The notes: a model not told the origin generated them from the letters alone. DNA of 34,945 bases from Myxococcales bacterium (GCA_003153015.1 PMBS01000156.1:131-35075); one strand, 5' to 3'; positions 1 to 8,078 are shown, numbered from the stretch's first letter. Translations and numbers: made by a program.

Positions 1-305
1 TTGATGTACTGATCAAGGGCGAAGCGTGTCTTGAGCAGGATGCCGACTTCCAGAATGCCGGGCTTGACATCCGGGTGGCCGATGGCGCCCAGAAAAATGG
101 AGTCGAACTTCTTGAATTCTTCCAGCGCACTGTCGGGCAGGATCTCTCCGGTGCGCTTGTAGCGCTCACCGCCGAAATCGAAGCTCTGGTAGTTCAGCTT
201 GACGCCGTGCTTGGCGCATGCCGCATTCAACACCTTGACGCCCTCGGCCAGCACCTCGGGCCCAGTGCCATCGCCCGGAATGAGCGCGATCTTGTACGAT
301 TTCAT
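1..305 (-). CDS. leuB: 3-isopropylmalate dehydrogenase-like protein (5' part, runs off window)
   Basis: I translated the minus strand from the ATG at 305; this ORF is missing from the track because it leaves the window. It begins MKSYKIALIPGDGTGPEV, the N-terminal nucleotide-binding signature of the isocitrate/isopropylmalate dehydrogenase family. Further on it has LGAIGHPDVKPG and the substrate-side stretch LLKTRFALDQYIN. In this family the LLxLRxxLDLYxNxRP-type region tells isopropylmalate from isocitrate dehydrogenases, and this version fits the LeuB side best. LeuB is a cytoplasmic enzyme that oxidatively decarboxylates 3-isopropylmalate in leucine synthesis. About 101 codons are visible and the catalytic Lys/Asp region lies outside. 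An AAAGG about nine bases upstream could be the ribosome site. A tartrate or homoisocitrate dehydrogenase cannot be excluded. Confidence 0.8.
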   Translation of the reverse strand, partial: MKSYKIALIPGDGTGPEVLAEGVKVLNAACAKHGVKLNYQSFDFGGERYKRTGEILPDSALEEFKKFDSIFLGAIGHPDVKPGILEVGILLKTRFALDQYI

Positions 306-341
306 GTTCGAGCCTTTCGCTTCAATTGTCGCGTGGGAAAC

Positions 342-404
342 CCGCCGGCTTTGCCGGTGGCGGACCATCTCGGGACGGCATGGGAACCCTTCGAGGGTTC
401 CCAT
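342..404 (-). promoter_or_regulatory. Two hairpins in the leader of the leuB-like gene
   Basis: At 380-404 there is a perfect 11-bp inverted repeat, ATGGGAACCCT-tcg-AGGGTTCCCAT. At 342-360 there is a second hairpin (CCGCCGGC/GCCGGTGG around TTT, one G-T pair). Both lie within 100 bases upstream of the leuB-like start, in what would be its transcript leader. They could be attenuation or mRNA-stability elements, part of a dispersed repeat, or a terminator for transcription arriving from the plus side. There is no U tract, so a classical terminator is not supported. Confidence 0.4.
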
Positions 405-557
405 GTCAAATCGAAGTTCCGCTGATAGCACGTCGGAGCGTGAGCGAACAAGGGGAAGGCGGCGCAACTTTGTGCGTCACGCAAGAAAACCCTTTTCGAA
501 GCTCCGCAGACTCGACAGGTGGCCGGCGATTTTGCTACTGTTTCCGAGGAGAAAGAA

Positions 558-914
558 ATGGGAAACCGGCTGTATGTTGGCAATTTGTCGTACAATGTGA
601 CCGAGGCGGAGTTGCGCGAGGTCTTCGCTGAAGGGGGAAAGAACGTCGTCGAGGTGAAGATCGTGCTCGACCGGGACACCGGGCGGCCGCGCGGGTTCGC
701 CTTTGTTGAGATGGGCAGCGACGGGGAGGCGAGCCAGGCGATCACCACCCTGACCGGGCGCGAGATCCAAGGACGACCTATCAGCGTGAGCGAAGCCCGC
801 GAACGTGGAGCACGCGGTGGCGGCGGCGGTGGCGGATTCGGCGGCGGCCGCGGCCGTGATCGCGACCACGATGACCGCGGCCGTGGAGGCGGACGCCGCG
901 GCGGCGGCTGGTAG
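558..914 (+). CDS. Glycine-rich RRM RNA-binding protein
   Basis: This 118-aa protein has one RNA recognition motif (residues about 3-80) followed by a Gly/Arg/Asp-rich tail. The RNP2 motif is LYVGNL and the RNP1 motif is RGFAFVEM, both with the aromatic residues that stack on RNA bases. The tail (GGGGGGGFGGGRGRDRD...) resembles RGG-type auxiliary RNA-binding regions. Family members in cyanobacteria and myxobacteria are small cytoplasmic RNA chaperones, often cold- or stress-induced. I start at ATG 558 rather than the track start at 519 because GAGGAGAAAG sits directly upstream and the family begins M-x-x-R/K-LYVGNL. It appears monocistronic. Its regulation cannot be read from the sequence. 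Confidence 0.93.
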   Translation: MGNRLYVGNLSYNVTEAELREVFAEGGKNVVEVKIVLDRDTGRPRGFAFVEMGSDGEASQAITTLTGREIQGRPISVSEARERGARGGGGGGGFGGGRGRDRDHDDRGRGGGRRGGGW

Positions 915-1010
915 GCGAGCGTCCTTGGCGGGCCCATCTGCCCGCGGCGCTCCAGGGTTTTTCGGTGAGCTGATATAGATCCGGCCGCGCCGTGGAGATA
1001 AGCTCTTCTT

Positions 1011-1820
1011 GTGAAGAAGGCTCCAGGTTTCAGCTTCGACGTCTCGCGCGAAGGGGTGGGAGCGCGACTGGAGGAGATGGAGCGCAAGTTGGAGCGTATG
1101 CGCGGGCTGTACGAGTCCTTCTTCATGGGTATCGAACGTTCGCCGCCCGAGGTATTGCGCCGCGACCTGAACCGGCAGATTCTCGAAATGCAGCAGGTGC
1201 CGATCAGTAACGCTTCGCTGCGTTTTCGCTATCAGGCCCTGACCCAGCGCTGGGTGCTGCTCATCACTTACTGGAACCGCACCATGCGCGAGATCGAGGC
1301 CGGCACGTTTAGCCGCGACCTAGCCAAAGCGAAACGCCACCTGACCACCAAAGGCACTTCGGCCGTCACCCTGGAAGAGGCACTGGCCATGGGCATCCCC
1401 GCTGCCCGGGCCAAGGCCTTCGTCGCTCATCAGCAGGCGGTGCAGGACAGGCGCGTGGCACGGGCCAAGGATGCAGCAGCGGGCGCGGCCCAGGCCGACG
1501 GAGCCCCAGCCTCTGCAGATACACCGAAGACCGCGCCACCCGCCGCGCAGGCGACAACCGCGCCGTCAGGCGTACCGCCGTCGGTTGCTCTGCCTGGGCT
1601 TTCCGATGTGGAAATGCAGGACGCCTACCGCCGCTACCTCGCAGCACACCAGAAGGCGGGCATAGCAGACTCGGCGCCGCCGATGGACAAACTGCGCCGG
1701 AGCCTGGCCAAGCAGCTTCCCCAAATCCTCTCCGCCAACAACTGCTCGCGCGTGCGGCTGGACATCGCGGTCGAGGACGGCAAGGTGCGCCTGCGTGCCT
1801 GGCCGCTCAAGGAGTCGTAG
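1011..1820 (+). CDS. Conserved hypothetical protein, myxobacterial type (coiled coil plus C-terminal domain)
   Basis: This 269-aa cytoplasmic protein has no signal peptide or TM helix and starts at GTG 1011. Residues about 15-50 are a charged amphipathic helix (GARLEEMERKLERMRGLYESFFMGIERSPP) likely to form a coiled coil, followed by a helical part with LRFRYQALTQRW. An Ala/Pro/Thr-rich linker (about 150-195) leads to a C-terminal domain with LSDVEMQDAYRRYLAAHQKAG and a beta-rich end (SRVRLDIAVEDGKVRLRAWPL). The arrangement reminds me of the uncharacterised 'MXAN_5187' family of Myxococcota, but that is recall, not a search. Function is unknown. It stands alone, convergent with the lipoprotein cluster downstream. 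Confidence 0.8.
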   Translation: MKKAPGFSFDVSREGVGARLEEMERKLERMRGLYESFFMGIERSPPEVLRRDLNRQILEMQQVPISNASLRFRYQALTQRWVLLITYWNRTMREIEAGTFSRDLAKAKRHLTTKGTSAVTLEEALAMGIPAARAKAFVAHQQAVQDRRVARAKDAAAGAAQADGAPASADTPKTAPPAAQATTAPSGVPPSVALPGLSDVEMQDAYRRYLAAHQKAGIADSAPPMDKLRRSLAKQLPQILSANNCSRVRLDIAVEDGKVRLRAWPLKES

Positions 1821-1838
1821 GGCGACCTGCGGTCGCCC
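1820..1838. terminator. Hairpin between convergent genes, possible bidirectional terminator
   Basis: This is a perfect 8-bp stem with a 3-base loop, GGGCGACC-TGC-GGTCGCCC. It begins at the last base of the stop codon of the 269-aa gene and lies 18 bases from the end of the convergent lipoprotein gene. Position and strength suit a bidirectional terminator, but no T tract follows on either strand. Confidence 0.5.
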
Positions 1839-1856
1839 ATTCCGCTTACCCTGCCG

Positions 1857-3422
1857 TCAGCACTCTGGGCACTGGCAGGTGAGCGTCGTGCTGTTCGGCG
1901 CGACACACGACAAACCGCCGCTGCAGATCCCCATGCACGCGCAGGTCGGGTTCGCGGCGCACTGGGGAGGCGTGGAGACGCAATGGTAGGAGAAGGGCAG
2001 GGTCTGGAAGGTCGCACAAAGCAGTCCTGTAGGCGCTGCAGACGTTGCGGCGCACGCGTCACACGAACTAACCTCCGAGCAATCCTCCACCTTCGCACAA
2101 CCCCCGGCAGGGCAGTTTCCGACGAACAGGGGAGCCTGCCCGGCCGAACACAGGGGAGTAGGAGTAGCGATTGGGCAAATGCCCCCCGCTGGTTTGCAAG
2201 CCCGACTGAATGTGCAGCGACCGGCGATGCACGCGACCTCGCTGTCCTGAATCTGGCGAGCGGCGCAACTGCTCTGAATGCACATTGCACCACAGCGGGG
2301 CATGGCAGTGCCCACAGGGACGGGCAGGCAGCTGCAGCAGTCCGAGAAGAGCTGACAATCATTGTCCGTCATGCACTCCGGGTATCCGCCGGACGAGCCA
2401 CCGGCTCCGCCCGTACTCGTGCCTCCGGTGCCTCCAGTCGTCGTGCCGCCAGTAGCCGGCCTGCCGCCGGTTGCGGTGGCGCCGCCAGTTCCCGTGGTCC
2501 CGCCTGCTCCTGCATCTTTGCTTGGGCATGCGCCGTCGAAGTTCTTGGACACGCCGGCAACTTGGCGCAGGCAATCGTTGCCATAGGTCTTCCCATCGCA
2601 ACCGCAAACGGGCAGAAAGAGTTCGGGGCAAACCTGAGGCCGGGCCGCGCAGGTTCCAAAAAAGTCGCAGCAGCATTCCCCCGGCGACGTTTCGCAGAAC
2701 TCACCTGCCGCGCAGGGATATCCCGCAAGTCCACCGCAGATCTTGCCGGTACCGCCGGTGCCGCCAGATCCGGTGGTGCCGCCGGTTTGCGTGGCGCCTC
2801 CAGTTCCCGTGGTACCGCCGGTTCGCACGCTGCCCCCAGTTCCGGTGCCACCACCTGCTCCTGTCGCACCACCGGTCTGCGTGGCGCCTCCAGTTCCCGT
2901 CTTGCCGCCAGTTGCTGTGGCGCCGCCAGTTGCTGTGGTACCGCCGGTTTGCCTCACACCGCCAGATCCTGTCGCGCCGCCGGTTTGCACACCGCCTCCG
3001 GTTCCTGCGTTACCGCCGGTTCGCACGCTGCCTCCAGTTCCTGTGGTGCCGCCCGATCCCGTCGCACCACCGGTTCCCGTGGCGCCTCCATCTTGCATTC
3101 CACCGGTCCGCGTGGCGCCTCCAGATCCCGTCGCACCACCGGCTCGCGTTGCGCCGCCTGCTCCCGCGGTGCCGCCGGTTGTCGCAAATCCACCGGCTGC
3201 GGTGACGCCGCCGCTTCCAGTGACACCCCCGGTGTTCACGGCGCCGCCCGCCCCAGTACCACCTCCGTGGCCCGCAGGTGCGTCGAGGTCAGGCGCATGT
3301 CCATCCACTCTCGCTAGACTGAGCCCCGATTGATTGCTGCTGCAACCAGCGGGCAATCCCAGCGCAACCATGCTGCTTGCAATCATCCCAAGAATCGCCG
3401 GGGTCGTCGCTAGTCTAGTCAT
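1857..3422 (-). CDS. Kazal-domain lipoprotein with TGG-repeat stalk (paralog 1, most distal)
   Basis: This 521-aa exported lipoprotein has signal peptide residues 1-26 and lipobox LPAGC, with the lipidated Cys at 27. Residues about 53-227 are an almost pure Gly/Thr/Ala/Ser tract of GATGTGG-type units, a flexible stalk. A Cys-rich module follows (CGGLAGYPCAAGEFC..., 229-265), then one Kazal-like domain (CPELFLPVCGCDGKTYGNDC...GAC, 265-299). A second short TGG stretch (303-346) leads to a unique Cys-rich C-terminus. Kazal domains are known as serine-protease inhibitors, but here inhibition is inference. ATG 3422 is preceded by GGAGGAGG. It lies 81 bases downstream of the next paralog on the same strand, and its C-terminus is unlike either sister. 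A cell-surface location is likely. Confidence 0.88.
   Translation of the reverse strand: MTRLATTPAILGMIASSMVALGLPAGCSSNQSGLSLARVDGHAPDLDAPAGHGGGTGAGGAVNTGGVTGSGGVTAAGGFATTGGTAGAGGATRAGGATGSGGATRTGGMQDGGATGTGGATGSGGTTGTGGSVRTGGNAGTGGGVQTGGATGSGGVRQTGGTTATGGATATGGKTGTGGATQTGGATGAGGGTGTGGSVRTGGTTGTGGATQTGGTTGSGGTGGTGKICGGLAGYPCAAGEFCETSPGECCCDFFGTCAARPQVCPELFLPVCGCDGKTYGNDCLRQVAGVSKNFDGACPSKDAGAGGTTGTGGATATGGRPATGGTTTGGTGGTSTGGAGGSSGGYPECMTDNDCQLFSDCCSCLPVPVGTAMPRCGAMCIQSSCAARQIQDSEVACIAGRCTFSRACKPAGGICPIATPTPLCSAGQAPLFVGNCPAGGCAKVEDCSEVSSCDACAATSAAPTGLLCATFQTLPFSYHCVSTPPQCAANPTCACMGICSGGLSCVAPNSTTLTCQCPEC
2742..3266 (-). repeat. TGG-repeat coding tract of lipoprotein 1
   Basis: About 525 bases encode overlapping G-A/T-T/S-G-T/A-G-G units. 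The bases repeat as imperfect copies of GGCGGCACCACGGGAAC-like units. The tract is translated and in frame and probably forms an extended surface linker. Length polymorphism by slippage is expected, which is inference. The same periodicity creates long spurious Pro/Val-rich ORFs on the plus strand. Confidence 0.8.
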
Positions 3423-3503
3423 AGCTGGCCTCCTCCGTTGTGTCTCTGCGGTACTACCTTCTTATTGTTGCTGGCTCGTCTGAAAGTTCCACGGTTTTCT
3501 GGT

Positions 3504-5138
3504 CTACGCGCAGATTGGGTAGGAACAGGTGTTGCACGTGATGGTCACTCCGCCGGTGAGGGTGGCATTCACGGAGCACGAACCCGGGGACGTGCCGCAT
3601 TCGGGAGCGACCGGTCCCTGGCCGCAGACATTGTTGACACATTGAACTATGCGAGCGCCGCCCTCCATGATCAGGCACAACTGTCCGGACGGACAGCTCG
3701 TACCGACACAACTGACACTACTGCAGGTTGCGGTTTGAGCCGTCCAGGTGCCGCCCGTGCAGGTTGCCTGCGTGCGGCCGGTGCCAGGGCAGTTGTCATA
3801 AAAACACGACGCGCCCGGGCTGCTGCAGGGTGAGCCGTTTGTCGGCGCAACAAAGGGACACCCGGGCACCGAGACGGCACACTCGCTCGGGAGGACGCAC
3901 CCCTCGTAGCAGTTGCTGGTGTACGACATGACATACAGTCCCCCGCAGGAGGGCTGCGCAATCGTGCACCCAAACCCAACCGGGGGGGTGCATTTGGCGC
4001 GGCCACCGTCGGCACAGCGACTGAAGCGTTCGCAACAGCCGATAGCGGAACACCCGCAAGCTCCGATATCCATGAAGACCGAGTGGCAATCACTGCGGCT
4101 GTCACACGCCGCTTGAGTTGTCACCTGGCTGCAGCTCACCGGAGCAGCGTCGGTTGTTCCGGCGTCCGGAGCCGGGCAAGGGGCGGCACTGCATACGACA
4201 CTGCAAGAACCGGTTCCAGGCGTGCACCCGGGACACCATCTCTGGCCGGCCGGACAGACTCCCGCATCCGCTGTGGCGCACGCGCCGTCGTAGTTCTTGG
4301 ACACGCCGGCGTTGCGGCGATCGCAGTCGCTGGGATAGGTCTGCCCGTCGCAGCCGCAAACCGGCTGATAGACCGTCACGCACCCCATCCCGGTATTCAC
4401 CACGCAGGTTCCGAATCCATCAGCCACGTTGCAGGTCCCGGCCGGCATTTCGCAGAATTCGCCGGTCGCGCAGGGCAGTCCCGCAATACCGCCGCATTTC
4501 GTGCCCGTACTGCCTCCTGTGCCTCCAGCGCCGGTGGTGCCTCCAGTGCCCGTGGTGCCTCCAGTGCCCGTGGCGCCGCCAGTCCGCGGGCTCCCGCCAG
4601 TTCCGGTTGTGCCGCCGCTCGATCCCGCACCGCCCGTTGCCGGGCACGGCGTCTGGCAGACCCCTGCCAGAGGACTAAGGCACTGCCCGCAGCAGAGCGT
4701 CCAGTTTGGCGCGCACCCTGTGCTGGTCCCAGTTGTTCCGCCGCTGGCGTTCGCTCCACCAGTTCCAATGGTTCCCCCGCCCGCTTTCGACCCGCCACTG
4801 GCCTTCGTTCCGCCACTCGCTGTGACTGTGCTGCCGCCGTCGCCGACGCTGCCGCCGAAGCCACCTGCCGTGGTGCCGCCGGTTCCCGTGACAACGCCGC
4901 CCGTGGGGACGCCCCCAGTGTCCACGGCGCTGCCTCCGCTCCCCCCAGCCGCACTGGTGGTACCCACGCCGCCAGCACCTCCACTGCCCGCAGGCGCGTC
5001 CGCGGCAAGTGTCGGCGCGTCCACATTCTCTTGGCCGATTGTCACCTTGTTGCTGCCGCAGCCGACGAGCAATCCCGCCGCGACTAATCCGCCCACGAAA
5101 GTGGCAAGCATAACTGGGACTGTTGCAATTCTAGTCAT
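3504..5138 (-). CDS. Kazal-domain lipoprotein with TGG-repeat stalk (paralog 2, middle)
   Basis: This 544-aa exported lipoprotein starts at ATG 5138 (MTRIATVPVMLAT...), preceded by TGAGGAGT. That start is preferred over the 14-codon longer track start because it matches the sister genes. The lipobox is LLVGC with Cys27, and the mature start GSNKVTIGQENVD closely resembles paralog 3. TGG-rich linkers occupy about 51-140 and 168-213. Between them is a small module GCAPNWTLCCGQCLSP, shared with paralog 3. The CGG module (215-250) and one Kazal domain (253-287, CVTVYQPVCGCDGQTYPSDC) follow. The next Cys-rich region, QRWCPGCTPGTGSCSVVC through RSDCHSVF, is also shared with paralog 3, but the last about 120 residues are unique. 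Protease inhibition or surface adhesion are the plausible roles; neither is shown. Confidence 0.88.
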   Translation of the reverse strand: MTRIATVPVMLATFVGGLVAAGLLVGCGSNKVTIGQENVDAPTLAADAPAGSGGAGGVGTTSAAGGSGGSAVDTGGVPTGGVVTGTGGTTAGGFGGSVGDGGSTVTASGGTKASGGSKAGGGTIGTGGANASGGTTGTSTGCAPNWTLCCGQCLSPLAGVCQTPCPATGGAGSSGGTTGTGGSPRTGGATGTGGTTGTGGTTGAGGTGGSTGTKCGGIAGLPCATGEFCEMPAGTCNVADGFGTCVVNTGMGCVTVYQPVCGCDGQTYPSDCDRRNAGVSKNYDGACATADAGVCPAGQRWCPGCTPGTGSCSVVCSAAPCPAPDAGTTDAAPVSCSQVTTQAACDSRSDCHSVFMDIGACGCSAIGCCERFSRCADGGRAKCTPPVGFGCTIAQPSCGGLYVMSYTSNCYEGCVLPSECAVSVPGCPFVAPTNGSPCSSPGASCFYDNCPGTGRTQATCTGGTWTAQTATCSSVSCVGTSCPSGQLCLIMEGGARIVQCVNNVCGQGPVAPECGTSPGSCSVNATLTGGVTITCNTCSYPICA

Positions 5139-5192
5139 CGTGAGACTCCTCAGTCGTGTCTCCGTCAAATGGTGTTGCAAGCAAGCAATCGA

Positions 5193-6938
5193 CTACTGGC
5201 ACTTCCCGCTGGCGAGGAGAGCCCCAGGAGCGCACACGCAGCGGCCGTCAGCCACGCAGCGGCCATGAATCGAACTCAGGGCCGGATTGTCGTTGCAGGT
5301 CTGGTCAGCACCAACCGTACACGCGCCGGCTGGGCCCGCGCAACCGTAGCCCGGCAAGAAGCAGCCAGCGCCGCAGCTGCAGGTGCTGACCGTGTGGCTG
5401 TTGGCAGGCGCACATCCACAGGCCCCGACCAGACAGGAATTCGGGAAATCGGAGGTGGCGCTGCAGCAGAGCGAGCTGCTGACTGCGCCGCCGGTCGCGG
5501 TGCAAAGCACGGCGGGCGACGAAGCGTCGCCGCTCGGCCTCACATCCTGGCCGCCATCAACACCGGCGCACTCGCTTTGGCGGACACAGCCCTCGTAGCA
5601 GACGCCGGTGTACGACAGGACATAGGGCGCTTCGCAGAAAGGCTGCGGCGCCATACAGGCAACCGGGCCGCTGCAGTTGGCGTGGCCACCGTCGGCGCAG
5701 CGGTTGAAGTGCGCGCAGCAACCAGCAGCGGCGCACCCACAAGTTCCCGGATCCACGAAGACCGAGTGGCAATCGCTGCGCGCATCACACTCCGTTTGGG
5801 TCGTCACCTGGCCGCAGCTTGCTGAAGCCACATCCCCGGTTCCTGCGTCGGGAGCTGGACAAGCAATGGCGGAGCACACAACGCTGCACGAACCCATTCC
5901 AGGCGTGCACCCCGGGCACCATCTCTGTCCGGTTGGGCAGACTCCGCCATCTGCTGTGGCACAGGCGCCGTCGGACTTCTTCGTCACGCCGGCAGCTTTT
6001 CGGTCACAGTCGTTGCCATAGGTCTTCCCGTCGCAACCGCACACGGGTTGGTAGTCCGTGACACAGCCTTGCGGCTTGACTGCGCAGGTCCCGGTCGCAT
6101 CGGCCACGTTGCAGGATCCTGTCGGCAGGTCACAGAATTGACCCGGGCCACATGTCATTCCCCTGAGGCCTCCGCACGTTACACCGGTCGTTCCGCCCGT
6201 GCCCCCTGTTCCCGTGGTCCCGCCCGATGCCATGGCGCCGCCGGCTCCTGTACTGCCGCCGGCTGCTGCATCTGCCGTGGCACAAGCGCCGTCGGACTTC
6301 TTGGTCACGCCATTGCTGGTGGCAAGCCGGACGCAGTCGTTGCTGTAGGTCTTCCCATCGCAGCCGCAGACAGGCTGGTAGAGCATGTCGCAAACCTGAG
6401 GCTTGACCACGCAGGTTCCAAGTTCGTCGGCGATGTTGCAGCTCCCTGGCGGCATGTCACAGATTTCACCGGCCGCGCAGGACAATCCCGCAAAGCCACC
6501 GCAGGTCTTTCCCGTGCCGCTGCTGCCGCCGGTTGCAGTGGCGCCGCCGGTTCCCGTGGTACCGCCCGCTGGGCACGGCGCGCAGATTCCGGCAGCGGGA
6601 CTGAGGCACTGGCCGCAGCAGAGCGTCCAACCCGGCGCACATCCCATGCCGGTCCCTGAGCCGCCTGTCCCGATTACTCCGCCAGCGGCCTTGCTGCTAC
6701 CGCCAGCGCCGCCGTTGCCGCCCGAGCCAATTGTCGTGGTGCCGCCGCTTCGCGTGGACCCGCCCGTTTCCGTGACACCACCGCTCCCGTTGCTGCGGCC
6801 TCCACTTCCCCCTGACGCTGCCGCGTCCAAATTCTGTTGTCCGATCGTCACTTGGTTGCTGCCGCAGCCGGTACTGCCAGCGACCAGGCCGCCGACAAGA
6901 ATTCCCAGTGTCACTGGAGTTATTGCGAATTTAGTCAT
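5193..6938 (-). CDS. Kazal-domain lipoprotein with two Kazal repeats (paralog 3, proximal)
   Basis: This 581-aa exported lipoprotein starts at ATG 6938, preceded by CAGGAGAAGAA. The signal peptide ends in GSTGC with lipid Cys25, and the mature start (GSNQVTIGQQNLD) matches paralog 2. A short Gly/Ser linker is followed by the GCAPGWTLCCGQC module, then two copies of the CGG+Kazal unit: 146-219 (CDMLYQPVCGCDGKTYSNDC) and 255-327 (CVTDYQPVCGCDGKTYGNDC). A TGG spacer separates them. This is a clear internal duplication. The region QRWCPGCTPGMGSC to CYEGC is shared with paralog 2, and the Cys-rich tail (from about 480) is unique. It lies 36 bases after the putative anti-sigma gene, so co-transcription is likely. 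Confidence 0.88.
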   Translation of the reverse strand: MTKFAITPVTLGILVGGLVAGSTGCGSNQVTIGQQNLDAAASGGSGGRSNGSGGVTETGGSTRSGGTTTIGSGGNGGAGGSSKAAGGVIGTGGSGTGMGCAPGWTLCCGQCLSPAAGICAPCPAGGTTGTGGATATGGSSGTGKTCGGFAGLSCAAGEICDMPPGSCNIADELGTCVVKPQVCDMLYQPVCGCDGKTYSNDCVRLATSNGVTKKSDGACATADAAAGGSTGAGGAMASGGTTGTGGTGGTTGVTCGGLRGMTCGPGQFCDLPTGSCNVADATGTCAVKPQGCVTDYQPVCGCDGKTYGNDCDRKAAGVTKKSDGACATADGGVCPTGQRWCPGCTPGMGSCSVVCSAIACPAPDAGTGDVASASCGQVTTQTECDARSDCHSVFVDPGTCGCAAAGCCAHFNRCADGGHANCSGPVACMAPQPFCEAPYVLSYTGVCYEGCVRQSECAGVDGGQDVRPSGDASSPAVLCTATGGAVSSSLCCSATSDFPNSCLVGACGCAPANSHTVSTCSCGAGCFLPGYGCAGPAGACTVGADQTCNDNPALSSIHGRCVADGRCVCAPGALLASGKCQ

Positions 6939-6974
6939 TTCTCTTCTCCTGAGTTGTTTCTGCGGGCTTCGTCT

Positions 6975-8078
6975 CTAGTGTTCCCGGCCCGGCTCGATTC
7001 CGTTGGACTGTTTGGCGTTTCCGTCAGATCTCTTGCATGCGGATCGCACGCGCTCGGCCAGGGGCGACTGCGGGGCGGTGCGCCAAAAACGCTCGGCCTG
7101 GGCCTCGGCCGCAGGGCCGGGGTGCGCCTGACAAGAGGCAATAGCCCCGATGGCTCGCCTTTCTTCATTCAGCGTTCCCTTGCCAAAGCGGCGGTCGTAT
7201 TCGGCCAGCCGCCGCAAAGCCTGGGCAGGAAGCCCCACGCGCAGGTCTTCCTGGGCCTGCCGGAGCAGGGTGAGTTCCGGATCTAGAGAGTCGAGCGCGG
7301 GGCCGGGCTCTGGTGCGCTCGCGACCGCGGACACGGGTCGTGGCTCGTAGCGGACCACTTCGCGGCGCCGCATCTCGGATGGCAGCGGTTTGGGGCGCAG
7401 TTCTTCCACGACGGCCCGAACCTCGGGTGCAGCCATCGGCGGGGCTGAGGATTCAGCCAGCGGACGCTGGGCAGGAAGGCCTGCTGGCGAATCTTCCTGG
7501 GCCCGCCGGGGCACGGTCAGGACCGGATCAAGAGAGGCGAGCGCGCGGCTCGGCACTGGTGCGCTGGCGACTATGGACCCACGGCCCGTTGTCGCGGGCC
7601 GTGCCTGGTTGCGAACCACTTCGCGACGCCGCACCTCGGGCGGGAGCGGTTTGGGGCGTGGTTCTTCCACGACGGCCGGAGCCGCGGGCGGCAGCGGGAT
7701 GGGACGCGGTTCTTCCACGACCTGAGATTCGGGTGCAACCACCGTTCGGGTTGGAGGCGTAGGCAGGGTCCGGGACACATGGCGGGACGCCGTACGGTGT
7801 GACGTCGTGGTCGGCGACGGCGAGTGCGCCTTCCAGGCCCACAGAGAAACCGAGCCGCCGCCCAACACCGCAACGGTCAGCGCAGCCACGGTCACCTTGG
7901 TGGCCAGGGTCATGGCGACCGCGCCACCTGCAGCCGTGGACACGGCAGACGCAGCACCCACGGTAGCCACGCGCAGGAGCACGGCGTGCTTGATGCGCGC
8001 GCGGTCCGCACGGGTGGGCGCCTCTGCGCCTCGGGCTGCTTCCAACATCGATTGCACTTCAGGTCCGAGGTCGTTCAT
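6975..8078 (-). CDS. Single-TM protein, putative anti-sigma factor partner of the ECF sigma
   Basis: This is a 367-aa protein. The cytoplasmic N-terminus (1-about 45) is acidic/basic helical (LEAARGAEAPTRADRARIKHAVLLRV). A hydrophobic part follows (about 45-85), ending in a likely TM helix VAALTVAVLGGGSVSLWAW. A long Pro/Arg-rich linker leads to a helical C-terminal domain (from about residue 265, LLRQAQEDLRVGLPAQALRRLAEYDRRF) resembling one TPR-like hairpin. It overlaps the sigma gene by ATGA, the usual arrangement for a sigma/anti-sigma pair. No zinc-binding HxxxCxxC anti-sigma motif is visible, so the role comes from context. The linker holds a degenerate copy of the start of the C-terminal domain (see repeats). 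Confidence 0.75.
   Translation of the reverse strand: MNDLGPEVQSMLEAARGAEAPTRADRARIKHAVLLRVATVGAASAVSTAAGGAVAMTLATKVTVAALTVAVLGGGSVSLWAWKAHSPSPTTTSHRTASRHVSRTLPTPPTRTVVAPESQVVEEPRPIPLPPAAPAVVEEPRPKPLPPEVRRREVVRNQARPATTGRGSIVASAPVPSRALASLDPVLTVPRRAQEDSPAGLPAQRPLAESSAPPMAAPEVRAVVEELRPKPLPSEMRRREVVRYEPRPVSAVASAPEPGPALDSLDPELTLLRQAQEDLRVGLPAQALRRLAEYDRRFGKGTLNEERRAIGAIASCQAHPGPAAEAQAERFWRTAPQSPLAERVRSACKRSDGNAKQSNGIEPGREH
7198..7412 (-). repeat. Internal duplication in the anti-sigma-like gene, copy 2 (intact)
   Basis: This copy encodes VVEELRPKPLPSEMRRREVVRY... through LDPELTLLRQAQEDLRVGLPAQALRRLAEY. It lines up with 7449-7673 (VVEEPRPKPLPPEVRRREVVRN... LDPVLTVPRRAQEDSPAGLPAQRPLAES). The downstream copy continues into the C-terminal domain and looks like the functional one. 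Confidence 0.75.
7449..7673 (-). repeat. Internal duplication in the anti-sigma-like gene, copy 1 (diverged)
   Basis: This is the partner of 7198-7412. The helical part has lost its hydrophobic pattern (Leu to Pro and similar changes), so it probably serves only as linker. A third fragment, VVEEPRPIPLPP, lies just upstream at about 7689-7721. Confidence 0.75.

Noticed and set aside
302-1126. 274-aa minus ORF across the RRM gene
   Set aside because: It is low-complexity Arg/Pro antisense of the Gly-rich RRM tail; the plus-strand RRM motifs are decisive.
1983-3333. Long plus-strand ORFs (444 aa and 196 aa, Pro/Val-rich PVPPV repeats) opposite the Kazal lipoprotein
   Set aside because: They mirror the GGN-rich TGG tract on the other strand. 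They have no signal, fold or ribosome site, and the minus-strand frame has a lipobox and Kazal motifs.
4083-5268. Plus-strand ORFs of 334 and 279 aa opposite paralog 2
   Set aside because: Same cause: antisense of Gly/Thr codon repeats in high-GC DNA.
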